From assembly GCA_034440615.1 (NCBI GenBank), contig JAOTOM010005153.1, positions 744,001 through 808,000 on the forward strand: a stretch of 64,000 bases of DNA, in the 5' to 3' direction. A model generated the notes under the pieces. The model saw only the letters and a program-made list of their open reading frames with translations. It was not told the origin of the DNA and made no database searches. Made by a program: the position numbers and the translations under genes. Shown here piece after piece: positions 23,127-35,589 of the stretch. Every line of letters begins with the position of its first letter. Position 1 is the stretch's first letter. This stretch comes from Ashinkailepas kermadecensis (lineage: Eukaryota; Arthropoda; Thecostraca; Neolepadidae).

Positions 23127-23500
23127 ACTCACTTGCTACCGCATAACACCCTCAACAATCACAAGCTCCTCCCATCATACCACCATAGACGATCTCATCA
23201 GCATCACATCCCGAAGGAAGGTGCCGAATCCACTGCTAGGCACACCCCACACAAATTTATAAAGCGTTCAGACTTAATAAGAGACTCACTTGCTATTGCA
23301 TAATACACTCAACAATTACAAACTCCTCCCATCATACCCATTGTGCTACCATACACAATCTCATCAGTATCACATCCCGAAGGAAGGTGCTGAATCCACT
23401 GCTAGGTACACCCTATATAAAGTTATAAAGCGTTTAGACTTAATAAGAGACTCACTTGCTATCGCATAACACACTCAACAATTTCAAACTCCTCCCAACT
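23127..23500. repeat. About 165-bp tandem repeat at the LINE 3' end, 2.3 copies
   Basis: 'cacatcccgaaggaaggtgc', 'aatccactgctagg' and 'gacttaataagagactcact' recur at about 23127-23290 and 23290-23450 with a partial third copy. It may be the LINE 3'UTR or pre-existing DNA at the insertion site. Confidence 0.8.
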
Positions 23501-23512
23501 CCTCCCTGTCGA

Positions 23513-26509
23513 TCAACCCTCCCTGGAATACAGAAAAACAAGCCCCCTATTCTTATAATGATTGTCTATGCCGTTTTTAAAGATGTTCAGTGTGTTGCTA
23601 CTGACAATGGTTCCTGGCAGCTGGTTCCAGTGTTCTACTACCCTGTTGGTGAAGAAAGACTGTCTTAACCTTGTCCTGCTGTGATTAACTTTAATTTTGA
23701 ATTGATGACCTCTAATTGCATCATTTCTGTTAAATTCAAACATTTCCCTGAGATATCCCTGTTCCTGACCATGAACAAATTTAAAAACCTCGATGAGATC
23801 TCCTCTCAGCCTTCTATATATAAGTGAAAACATATTCAATTTCTTCAATCTTTCCTCATATGCCAGGTTGCCTATACCATTAACCATTTTTGTTGCCCTC
23901 TTTTGTACTCTCTCTAAAAGCCAACAATCTTTCTCATAACTAGGGGACCAAGCTTGGACACAGTATTCCAAATGTGGCCTGACATATGCACAGTAAAGCT
24001 TCCTGATGACCTCCTCACTTTTGTATGACACATTCCTCTGTATTGCCCGAAGCATTCTTAGTGCCTTCTTCCTGGCTTCTTTGGTCTGTTCTGATGCCCC
24101 CAATTTTGTGTTCAAAATAACACCTAAGTCCTTCTCCTGCTGAGTCACAGATAGTACTTGGCCACCCATCAAGTATGGAGCCTTCATATGCTGCCTACCT
24201 ACATGCATGACTTTGCACTTATCAAAATTAAACTTCATTTGCCATTTTTCGGACCACTTCACTAGCTCGTCTAAGTCTTTCTGCAGCAAAACCTGCTCAT
24301 TGTGCCCTGTTATTGCCCTAAAGATCTTCAAATCATCCGCAAATTTCAAAACCTTACTGCTTAGGCCACATTAAATGCTATTCACATATATAATGAACAA
24401 TAGTGGCCCAAGTACCGACCCCTGGGGTACTCCACTTAGAACATTTTGCCATGATGACTTTGTACCATTTAGCATCACTCTCTGCTGTCTATCTGAAAGC
24501 CACAACTCTATCCATTTTAGGATGCTACCTGCAATACCATGGACCTGAAGCTGTATCATTAACCATCTATGGGGTACCTTGTCAAAGGCCTTACTAAAGT
24601 CAAGATATGCTACATCAACCTGATTTCCCTGATCAAATTGTTCTGTAACAAAATTCAAAAAGTCCAAGAGATTTGTGAGACACGATCGCCCTTTTCTAAA
24701 CCCATGTTGAGTATCTTGAATCAATCTGTTTCCTTCCAGAAAACTAACTATTCTATCCTTGATAATTGATTCGAGTACCTTGCAGACTAGGGATGTGAGG
24801 CTTACTGGCCTATAGTTTTCAACTTTCCCTCTTTCTCCTTTCTTGAAAATAGGAACTACATTTGCCCTTTTCCAATCTGTTGGAATTTCATTTTGTGAAA
24901 CTGATCTACAAAATATTATACTAAGTGGAATTGCCACTTCCTTTTCAGCTTCCCGCAATACCCTAGCATAAATTCCATCAGGTCCTGCTGCCTTGTTTGG
25001 CTTTATTTTTCTGATATAATTGAAAACAATATCACTATCAATGAAATCAACATTGTGTATCTGATCACCTGTCACTGAACTGTGGTTATCGGTTGGCAGA
25101 TTAGTCACATCCTCCACTGCAAACACTGATTTAAACTGCTTGCTCAGCTCCTCAACCATCTCACCATCCTCACTCAATATAGTCCCATTTACTTCCAGTG
25201 GACCAATTGTGCTTGAAACTTTACTTAGCTTGTAGAAACTAAAGAACTTTTTACTGTCCCCATTGCAGTTCCTAGCCAAATCCAATTCTTTTGCTCGCTT
25301 TGCTGCTCTGATTTTCTGCTTCACAGCATCTCTAGATTTTTGATACGACCTTAGATTTACGATATTTGAAGCTTCCTTAAATACCCTAAATGCATCTTTC
25401 TTAGCCTTAATTGCTTTCATCACATCTGGTGTAAGCCATGCTGGCTTTCCTGCCCTTCTTTTGCGCCTTTGCTGTTGGGGGACATGTCTAATCTGAATTT
25501 CCCTCAAGTAAGATTTGAACTTTTCCCACATTTCATAGGCATTTAAATAAAAGAATTATTCTTCCCATTTTATGGCATTTAAAGCCTCTCTCATGCAGTC
25601 AAAGTCTGCCCTGTTAAAATTTGGAATCATTGCCAAATTATCCTTGATTGTCCCTGCTACATGTGTCTTGAATCTCACTATGTTATGGTCACTTCTTCCC
25701 AGTTTCTCCTACAGTCAAGTCTTGAACTAAATCACTTAAATCCGAGAAGACAAGGTCCAAGAATGAACCCTGCCTAGTTGGTTCTGTTACAAACTGGTGT
25801 AAGAACAGGTCCTCTTCAAGGCATTTCCTAAACAGTTTACATGCTGGGGAGCCAACACCAACATTTTCATATCCTTTTAGATTAAAGTCACCAAGAATAA
25901 GGCATTTCCTCTGAAAGTTTCTACTGATTTCCTCACAAATCACCTTATCAAGCTCCAGTTGCTGAGAATGTGGCAAGGTTCCTGATCGGTACAAAGCTCC
26001 TATTCTCAGTTTATTGCTGTTGCCTTTTCCCACAGAAACATCAAGCCAAATGGACTCCACACACATTTTTTACCCCATCTGCTACTTTTTGAGAACTGAA
26101 TAAGCTATTCACATAGAGCATTACACCACCCCCTTTCACTGCTGGACCCTATTGCATGAAAACATATTGTATCCCTGGATCTCATAGTCCTGCAAGTTAT
26201 CCCCAAAATACCCCTCACTGACCCATGCCTCAGTAATGCAAACAAAATCTGGTTTCTCCTCAGCAACTAACACTTGAACTCATAACATTTGGATCGAATG
26301 CTCTGAGCATTAAGCATCATACACATAACAAAAGTTCCATGGCCCTCTTTGGCTTTTTCATGTTGAGTAGCTCTATCATCTCTGGATGAGCTACCACTCT
26401 GCCCCCTTGATCTACTGCTACCCCTATTTGCTGACTGCGAGGTTCTATTGCCCATGCTGTCACTATTGGCATATCCCCGAGATGGCAATGCAAATTCTTC
26501 CCTCCCCAC
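23513..26509 (-). pseudogene. CR1 ORF2 (endonuclease-reverse transcriptase), broken
   Basis: Endonuclease motifs visible in pieces: [105 protein letters not shown], then KFADDLKIF (FADD catalytic box) and a CR1-like tail (YVRPHLEYCVQAWSP). Lesions: a two-base loss near 25700 (comparison with the 16-17 kb copy), a TAA at 24371-24373 just before the FADD box, and further frame breaks in the endonuclease. Confidence 0.9.
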
Positions 26510-26552
26510 CCCATTATCTAGTTTCCCTGAAGGACATGTTCATATACTTTGC

Positions 26553-27318
26553 CTAACACTTGCCCCCCTTCTCGGAGAAGTGCAGGCCATCCCTCTGATA
26601 GAGGTCAGATGAGCCATAAAACCTGCACCACTTGTCAACAAAAGTCAAACCTAACTCATTGCAGAGCCTACCTACCCTGGCATTGGCTGCCAGTGCCATA
26701 GAGCTCCACTCGGGGGAGACTCCAGCCCTAGGCAGAATAGCTGTCACAATAACTCTGCCATTGCTTTGCTTCAGGGTGGCCAGAAGGGCCCTGTAGTCCT
26801 GCATCAGCTCCTCACTCCTAGCAGGACCTATGTTGTTCACTCCTACCTGCACTATAACTGTACTAAACTGGTTTTCACTGGTGGCCTGTGCGACCACTGG
26901 GACCAGGTCTCTAACCTTGGCACCAGGCCTGGTGATGCACCTCCTACCTCTCCGACCTTACAGAATACCCTATCTAAATGCCGCACACGAGAGTCTCCTA
27001 CGACTAGCACTTTCTCCTTGCTGCTATCACTAAACTGGGGGCAGTCCTCCAATGCCTGGAACCTATTGGATGTTACTACTCCTGCCTGTTGAGCTGCTTC
27101 ACTAGGTTGCTTCCCACTCCTACCACCTACCACCTGCCACTCACTGCCCCCTTGCTTAGGCTCATGCTTCCAAATCCTCCACCCCTGACTTTAAACCACT
27201 GCCCCTCCTGTGAGCTACAACTATAAATCTTCTGTTCACTAGGACCACTTCTCTCTTCAGATCTCCCTGCCACCTCCACAGCAGGGGAAGCTACAGTTAC
27301 CTGGTGGCCTGTGACCAC
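26553..27318 (-). pseudogene. CR1 ORF1 with SGNH esterase domain, broken
   Basis: Three overlapping frames give VLVVGDSRVRHLD (GDS serine block), VIVQVGVNNIGPARS (G-x-N block) and RDGLHFSEKGG (D-x-x-H block), the hallmarks of SGNH/GDSL hydrolases known from ORF1 of CR1 elements. Two frameshifts separate the blocks. Confidence 0.85.
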
Positions 27319-27510
27319 CTGGGGATAGGATGTCCCTGCTACAGACTGTCCCTTACATGCTACCCTTTCTGGCCAGCCCTGTGAAGCAAGGGAAGCTTTG
27401 AGCTTGGAAAGCTCGAAGTGCTCTTAACGTTAACAGCAGAGCTAACAATGTCTCCTAGATTTGATGATGTCATGGTCAAAAAGTTTGTTTGGAAAGATTC
27501 TGGTTCTCCA

Positions 27511-27529
27511 GTTAGGTTAGGTTAGGTTA
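27511..27529. repeat. Interstitial (TTAGG)n
   Basis: GTTAGGTTAGGTTAGGTTAA, about 100 bp beyond the presumed 5' end of the CR1 element. Confidence 0.7.
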
Positions 27530-28859
27530 AGTTCCATGTATAAGATATGCCACATATCAGTGTAAGCTTAGCTTGACGGTGTGCAGGCTGCACTCCTGTA
27601 TCTCACATAATTATTAAGCTTTCTTTTGAGGATAGTCACACAAGTTTAGAATATTCTGACAACAGTGTCATTCCCAGCAAGGCTATTCACTCAAATTGTT
27701 CCAAGGTCTGCCAGTATTTGTTTTTAAAGGAATTCCACAGCCACCAGACCCATAATCTCCTTCTTGAAGCATCAAAACTTTATAAGCTGCAGTCTGAACG
27801 CCGTGCTGGTCAGTCCAACACCATTGAGGTATAAATTGATGAGCCATAGCCCTGATGATCCCATTAAGGTATGTAAATGTTTGCAGCATTAACTCTGGAA
27901 TACCATTTATATTGCAGCACATTTCCTCCATTATTTGCCTATGACATCATCAATTGTATTGACCGTCATTTACATAAAAGTAATAATTTGCTGAGAAAAT
28001 CAATGGTCTCATCATCTTCACCACATAAAAACATCATATTTAAAAAATCTAACGAATCAAATTTTAGCTTGATCTCCAAATTTACCAAGAAATAGCCCCA
28101 TGTAAAGGCATTTGTCCTGCTCAATGTGAACTCCATTTCTGGTCTGTTCAATAACAATTTTACCATTTTTGGTGTTCTATCATCAGTCGGTTTCACAGCG
28201 GAAATTTGCTCGTGTTTAGTATAGCTGGTATATTAACTTATAGATGGTATAAAAGTTAACAGCTAGCATAACGCCAAGTATGTTTACTTTTTACGGTCAT
28301 TTTGTGTTAATTATAGTAAAGTAGTGGTACGTTATTGGGCGTATAAACTGATATTGTACATACGAATTAATTTTTAATTCATATAACTTTGATTTGAAGT
28401 TTTACATTTTTTGGTTCCAAAATCTGACATGTTCAGTCCGTTCCTGTTCCTCCAGGGTTGCCACCGTGGTACGATCGTACCAGCTCTGGTACGCTTTCGA
28501 CAAATCTGGTACGCATGTAAGATATCGGTTTCAGGCAGAGCGCCTGCTGAAGTCAGGGGCACGCATTTTGTGCATGCCTTTTTTAAATTAATTCAACGAT
28601 TACGGATGGTTTGAATCGGCATTTCACGACACAGAATTGATCAAAGAACATCGCCGTTCTTTCTTTATTGGTTTATGGTGTTCCGTTCAGTAATTGTCGT
28701 GTGAAATGAAGGCATTCTCGACAAGAAATTCCCTGCATAAAAAAGGGTCGGACAACTGGCAAGTGGTAGCATAGCGTAGCAAGTCGATCAGACGGTATAG
28801 CATCGTCGCCAACAGGGCTGGAAACCTCTCACGAAGGGAGTAGGTCCAGGTCCTTATTT
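27530..28859. other. Intergenic, no gene recognised
   Basis: AT-rich. A small motif 'ggtacg' recurs near 28470-28515. Nothing else is supported. Confidence 0.4.
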
Positions 28860-30120
28860 TCAACACATATTTTCATATTGAATCGAACCCCCATTCTTGG
28901 AAAAAAAATTCATTGGAAACCATTTGGAACTATTGGTATTTTTCCTAGTGGTTTTAATGGTCCCTAATTGTCTGAATGCTTCCCGATGGAATTGGTTCCC
29001 TTGTGGCATAATAGCCCAAATGGTATTAACGGCCGCTTACTAGACATATGGATTGCCGTGAAAAAATACGATGCATTTTCAAATGCATGGGGTTTACGTG
29101 CTAGCGGATCCAAAGGGTAGGGACACAGAGGCCATGCCCTCTCCCCACTCTCCAATCGGCGTGAAGGGGACCAAACTATCTCACCGCCCCCAAAACGGAC
29201 TGTAAAATGAACTCAAAATATCGATTTAACGACACGCAAGGGCATATTTTAAGCAGTTTTCCTTGGGGGGAAGATGGCCACAAAATACACACCAAAATGA
29301 AGAACTTAATCGGGATCGGCAAATTGGCCCCTAAAAATGTATGCATTTGCACTTCACCATGTGGCCTATGACATGTCAATCAGGACCCGGAAATTAACTC
29401 TGGAATCCCAAAAATAACCCCAAATGCGTCACAAATTTAGTATGGCTCTCTATAAAAAAACGTGCTATTGCCACGAAAGAAACGCACCGGGGCATACAAA
29501 ATCACGACGGGAACCGGAAACGCAACTCACACTCCGAAAAAAGAGGTCACAAGAACTTGTACTTCCCGACAACACGCATTGGGGCACCAAAGACTGGCAC
29601 CTAACCCTGAAGCAAAATCCCGCAGGAGCTCCCAAAAATAGTGGTGGGACCGTAAAATTTCTGTCGGGATGCTTAAAATTTGTGCTGGGGATCCAAATAA
29701 ACAGTGGGACCGAAAACTCGTGACAGAACCATATAAAATAAATGCAAGGCTTATAAAAAAATCCAGCGGGGACCCCGAATCGGGGCCTGGAAAACCGACC
29801 TGGAATCCCATGAATCGTGCATAGCGCCGAAAAAAACGTCCCGACTCCCCGTCAAAAATGAAATCAGGCCCGGCCCCAAAAATCGCAGTACGTCCCAGTG
29901 ATGTACCATGTGCTCCAGTATCGATACCTGGTGGACACAAACACACCCAGGATCTCCAGCCATGGTCGCTGGAGCGGGTAGGGTGAAAAGGCGAGTCGTA
30001 GGGGAAGGGGCGAAGGCAACCCTCTTTATAACTCAAAGACACTTCTGGGAGGTCCAAGTGTACCAGTCTCCCTAGCATTTTTTTTTGTCCTCCAGTGGCA
30101 CTCCTCAGAAGGAAAATTTG
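28860..30120. repeat. Cryptically periodic tract (uncertain)
   Basis: Text with recurring 'gggaccg', 'ggaatccc' and 'aaaat' words every roughly 20-30 bp, best seen at 29640-29870. It has few stops on the minus strand, giving a 202-aa ORF without recognisable similarity. It may be an old degenerate minisatellite. Confidence 0.4.
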
Positions 30121-31799
30121 CCCCTCCAGGTACATTCACAGTGGCGCCCATTCAAACAAGCTTCCCCTCATGACAATTCCTGGATCCACACCTGGTAAAA
30201 CCTGATACTGTTGGTAAAGTATGACGCCCACATCAAATTTGAAACTCTGTCGAGCCAACGCCGGTACGACGTCAATCATGGTCCAACCCCTCTCAGCCAC
30301 ATTAGGCTATAAATGTGGTTGAGATGGTTTGCAGAACCCTCTGAACCACATTGGGTTGTCCTAACCTAACTTGACATAACTTAGCTTAACTTCATTTTTG
30401 ATGGCATTTTTTCAGTTTCATTTGTATCCTCAAACATTTCAAGTTAAATATCCAACCTAACTGACCCATCTCAACATCTTTTGTTACCTTTAGGAGGTAA
30501 AATTAACTTGTGAACAATTTAAACTGCAATAATTCATAGCTTATTCAATTTGCCATGACTGTAAGACAAAAACTCTCATTTGAAAACTTTGGGAACCTTT
30601 GATCTGATCCAGGATCACAAAAGTCCAAACCGAAATAATTTGGCATATACCTAAAATAAATTGTAATAGTTGAATGACACTGAGAGGCATTCAACTGTCA
30701 TGTAAGCACTTGTCATGTCAGCAAGCAAGAAATTCAGTTTTACAAATTTCCCCCTTGGACCTAGCACAAAATCTAGAAAAGCAAAAACCTAATAGATACA
30801 TATGTGTCACATGCTGAATTGTCCGCAGAAAGCATATGCACCTCCATGAAGTATTTTGTATGAGAAAGGTATGTTCATAACATTTTTTTCCATATGGTAG
30901 ACATTGACATCACACAGGATTACACAAATAGAAACCTCACACAATTATGACATGTTCAATCATCTTGTGGAGGTTTCATAATGATCAGATATGTAGCTCC
31001 TAAGATTAGCAATGTCTGCATGCCAAAAAGGAGCTTTAATAAAGAATTTCACCCTTATGGCAGGCCAGTCACCCAAATGTAAACTACGTGCACTTGGCAC
31101 ACTTGGTAAACTATGCACATTTCACGCTTGCTTCCTCCCTTGATTAGACAGTGGTCCCTCTTGTCTGTTTACCAGAGTGGGAAACTTACTTTCCGAGTTG
31201 GGAGTCGGAGTGCATACCGATTTCTTCCGGAGTACATTTTCATGGACATTATTTTTTATACATGGAATCTGTTTACCAGCAACCAACCAGAAAAACCTAA
31301 ATCAGTACCTACATAATATGCATAAGTAATATCATTCTCATTTTTTTGTCAAATCAAATGCCAAAACATATGAAAAAGAAGTGAACAATGGATGGCACCG
31401 CCCGGCAGAGACCAGTAATAATCAGCACAGTTTCGTTTCTTATAACTCACAGGAGAAATGCGTGTTCCTTTCACTGTTGGTCTCAGTACAAGGCTAGCCA
31501 TATGAAAAACAAACAAAAATACTTCACACTTCACCCTCAGATCAGAGCGTATACCTACCTACGCAGTATGCAGCCAATTTCCCACGTAATACGAACGCAA
31601 CACCGCTACCGCACACGCCACAGTTGGATGTGATCAAAGCAAAGGATCAGTCAAGGTCTTGTGTTTACTGTTAACTTGTGTGGACACTGTTAACCATGTG
31701 TTCAAAGTTGCTAATGGTTATGACGTCATATACAAAATACCTAGCATTGATTGGTTGACAGACAGATTTCAGAACAGAAAATGCTAACACAGCCAATTC
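30121..31799. other. Intergenic, no gene recognised
   Basis: AT-rich sequence, nothing recognised. Confidence 0.4.
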
Positions 31800-31919
31800 T
31801 GATCGGTGGCCTCTGGGACTCCGGAGACGTCTTTTAAAACTGTCAAAGTTTCCCACTATAGGGTGGCAGAAACACAGGTATTCCGAGACGGGGCTCCAGA
31901 GCCGGAGAAGTGTTCTCAG

Positions 31920-32055
31920 TGCGCATGCGCATCATCTTGCAAGTTGCTGTTGGCGCGTTGTTGTCGGCAATTCTGGTGGTTGAGATTGATGGAGTGTGTG
32001 AAGCTGTGGTCCGGCTGCTGACTGCTACAAAAAGTGATTAGTTTGAGTGGTGACC
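31920..32055 (+). promoter_or_regulatory. Candidate promoter/first exon: NRF-1-like site and splice donor
   Basis: TGCGCATGCGCA (31920-31931) matches the palindromic NRF-1 consensus, which commonly marks CpG promoters. It is followed by about 120 bp of higher GC and a consensus-like donor ACC|GTAAGT at about 32055. This could be a 5'UTR exon of a plus-strand gene whose coding part is not recognised here. Speculative. Confidence 0.3.
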
Positions 32056-34229
32056 GTAAGTGGAATAACCAGCGTTTTTTTTTGGGTGTCGTTCTGTTTG
32101 TTTTTATTGATATATTTGTTCCCACATTTGTGTCAGAGCACATGTGAAGCCCATCCTATCCAATATGAACCCGGAGTGCAAAAATGTTTTCAGAGATAGG
32201 ATCTCTTAAGAAGTGCCTTAATTTCCACCCTGCTGTTTACCTTCCTCCCCATTACACATAGGTACAGAGCATGAGCAGGCTATATCTAAAACTGTACAGG
32301 CCATTTAGGAAAAAATAAGTTGTGAATCACAAGAAAAGCTACTACACTTGATGGAGAAGCATAGCACACATCTTCCTACGAAAACACTTGGTTGGCAACT
32401 ATCAACAAAATTTGTAATGTTCCATATATATTTCACTAGTGCCTGTGTACGGCCATGGCTGGTGCCGCTGGTGCCCATGCCAGAAATATAAATAGGCTTT
32501 TAAAAAACCACGATACAATAAAAAAAATAGATAGAACAGATGAAAAATAATAGCACACAGCCTCAGAGTAAGTCATTTTTCCTGAAAAAGACGTTAAACT
32601 AGCTTCAAAATCGGTATATATACAATCCCCTTCAACCCTCACAAACCAAACTCAGACGGTATTGTACAGGTGACGGCTCGCAGATCTGCATGCACCACAA
32701 AGTAAGAAATTCAGCCAATCAGCGGCTAAGGATCGGAATATATGACTCATTTTAAGACACAAACGGGCACATCATTTGCCATCTGGCAAACGACGATCGT
32801 TTGGTCCAAGTCGCGGCCAGATACCTGCCAGTTGAACTAGAGATGAGTGTGGTTGCCGTTTTGTTACGTAGGCTAAAAGTTTGTTGTTGTGGTTTATGCC
32901 ATAAGTTATTTTTTGTTTGTAAGTTTTTGATCTATTTGATTGTATAAATCCTTCTGACCTGATATGGATATTATCATTGGAACTACTATTCGCTTTTATT
33001 TTTTACTTCACATTATTTTATGTCGGATCGCTCTATCTCGGAGAACGAGTGGTCTGGCAACAAAGCAAAATCCGCTGTAAAACCGGCTATTGACAAAGGG
33101 AGAGATGGAAAAGGTTTATGCAAGGCTACGAAAGTATTATATATATAGCATTCACCAGGCAGCAGATCTGCTGAATGAATCGTGGAAACACAAGAGAAGA
33201 CAACTCACTGATGAATTACTTGGCGAACCTTGTCCTATATTGATACGGCCGATATCTTGTTTTGCGATGTCAAAGCCGGCACTGCCTCCTGATAATTTGC
33301 AACACCAAAGAACTCCAGGATGGAAATATCAAAAAACTGCACCTACACCTCAATCGAAGATTTATAGCAATATGCAAGGTCCTAAGGCCCTTTACATATA
33401 TGTCTGATCGTACAGTTACACAAACCAAGGCGAGTATAAAGCCAGTACAAACCAAGGCTGGTAGAGAGTCTGCTTGGCAATAACATCATATATGACGTCA
33501 CAAGGAAAGAGTATCATTTTATTAATCAATTTGGTAGCACATGAGGTTCATTTATGAAAAATTGAGACTGAATCAGGGTACTTGAAGGTCTTGTTTGGGC
33601 TGTTTCTGATCGACGAAAAATGTCTTGAGCGGGGTGAGGTGTACACCGAATATTTATTCAACTTCGCGGGGGTCATTAGGTACTTAGCATTGGATGAAGT
33701 TCCACAGAAAACAGAAAATTCGTGTTTCTATAGAAACATGAATTTTGTGAAACAAAATAAAAATTGATCTTCAAGTACGAATTTGCGCGAGATCCGAATT
33801 AACACTCATCCATCATATTCCACACCACCACCTTACATGTATCCGAGTTCCTTAGTTGTAGGGGGCCTCTGCAGTTGAAAAGTTACAGTTTACAATGTGA
33901 TGGAAAACGTGCTATGCGATATATTCTGTAGGATATTTTTACGGAATTTGAATAGGCACACCGAACGGCAAAATAATGACTATATACAGCTTTCACGGAT
34001 GATTTTGGCCGAAAACCGTGACCTCAGGCCAGGTAGTGTTACCTGTGTTCAAGACGAAGCAACTGGCACCTCTGGGCTGTCTATTTCGCCATCGATGGAG
34101 CGAATGTGCAGCTGGAGCAGCTGTGGTCAGGTCACTAGGACAGCTGTCGCCCCTTGGGCGGTCGTCACCGCAAGGACGGCTGTGGCCGTTTGGGCGGCTG
34201 CCGCCACTGAGGTGTCTGTGGCTGACCTT
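32056..34229. other. Intergenic, no gene recognised
   Basis: Contains a 105-aa plus-strand ORF (33090-33407) with no recognisable domain and no clear splice context. At 34110-34220 a degenerate GGACGGCTGTSGCC-like run occurs. Confidence 0.4.
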
Positions 34230-34770
34230 CTTAGTCCTCGGCAGCATTCATGGCTCTCAAGGATATTTAATTTCTAAGGTTGGTATTCCTCACAGCCTTC
34301 GCCAGCTCTCAAGGACTCTCTTAACTCTGAAGGGTCCCGATTACGCAGGTGCCAACTCCAAAGCTCAGAAACATCGTTGTCCAGTCCTCTGGCTCTCATG
34401 GCACCTAGTTCATCTGTCAAGAGCCCTCTCTATTTCACACGGGCCATTCCCAGTCCTCGACAAACCTGTCCAGCTTTCAGGAGGATACTGTAGTTCAAAG
34501 ACAGGCCTTACAATTTGTAGCAAACATCGCCAGCTCTCGGAACTCTGCTTAGCTCTTAAATGGCTCTGTTCATCCCTCAGTGCGTTCCTCCAAAGCTTCA
34601 GGAGCATCACAGTCCGGTCCGCTCTCTAGGGGCCCTCCCCAGTCTTTGGCAGCCTTTCGGGCTATCAAGGACAGTTTAGCTCTGAAACTTCCTCTCAGCA
34701 TTCCTCACAACCAAAGGCATGGCCATAACCCATAGCCCTTAGGGACTCTCTTTGGATATCAGGAGGCCCA
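34230..34770 (+). repeat. Degenerate short-period repeat, tract 1
   Basis: Irregular 22-30 bp spacing of words close to TYAGGGGCCNTTYCCAGTCY (for example 'ctctaggggccctccccag' near 34626, 'acgggccattcccagtcctc' near 34440). Same family and strand as 38181-38960, inverted relative to 41990-42950. Confidence 0.6.
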
Positions 34771-35589
34771 GTTGTTCTCATACCCAGTGAACATGCCTAC
34801 AGCGCACAGTGTGATAACCCAAGGGAAAAACTGGCCAGAGATGTATTTCTCGACCATTTTTTTATGTCATATTCGTGGCGCCATGGCATCAGCAAATGCT
34901 TGACGCACACCAGGTCACAGTTTTTATGACAATTTTCACAGAATGTAATATAGTAACAACTAACAAGTCCATGGACATGGACAACATTACGTGCGGAAAA
35001 AATGAAGCACGCGTGCACAAATGTTGTCGGAGTTTGACGACTGATAAAGGTAAGATGCATTCTAAAAACCTGGACAAGTGAGGTATGAAATGATAGCTGA
35101 GAACATTCTCCATGCGATAAGCAATGCAAAAAGGCATGGAACGATCCACAATATTCTGTTTTTGATGAAAAAATAAGTCATTACAACAGTCGTTACATTT
35201 TTAGTACCTCCAAGTTCGATTAAGGTTTTTAAAAAAACGCACAACAGCGCACAACCAGAGACCAATCCCAATGAAATCAGCGATCCTTTGACTATATGTA
35301 CCGTAAGTTTCAGCTGCACCTGTCTGCTCTAACACCGGTAGTGATCAATTGTATTCTGGCAGGTCGCGGTGCGATGCGGTGGCCGGCACGGGGAAGCTCC
35401 AGCCGGACGCCGCAACGCGCCGGCTGGCGGGGTGTCTTGACCGGGTAGCCTGATCCAGCAATCGCTGTGCAAAAAAATCCTCTAACTGACGAGGCGACGA
35501 AGTCGAGATAGATCGTGTAGAGCGTTTCCCATGGCAGGGGAGCTGTCCTTGCCTGTAATAGTCTGGTCAGTGTGGTTGGATTTTGCTTG

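Larger units (their letters stand above)
23510..27420 (-). mobile_element. CR1-like non-LTR retrotransposon, near full length, inactive
   Basis: Order on the minus strand: ORF1 with an SGNH/GDSL esterase domain (about 27320-26555), ORF2 with APE-type endonuclease (about 26450-25700), linker, reverse transcriptase (25531-24200) and C-terminal region ending at 23513. Esterase-bearing ORF1 plus APE-RT ORF2 is typical of the CR1 clade. Several frameshifts and one stop kill both ORFs. Confidence 0.88.

Noticed and set aside
28453..28515. CAGGGTTGCCACC as a hAT-type terminus
   Set aside because: No inverted partner found within several kilobases.
29527..30135. 202-aa minus-strand ORF as a gene
   Set aside because: No recognisable domain, odd periodic base composition and no splice or promoter context.
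34018..34629. 203-aa plus-strand ORF
   Set aside because: Lies in the degenerate TTAGGGGCC repeat tract; no similarity recognised.
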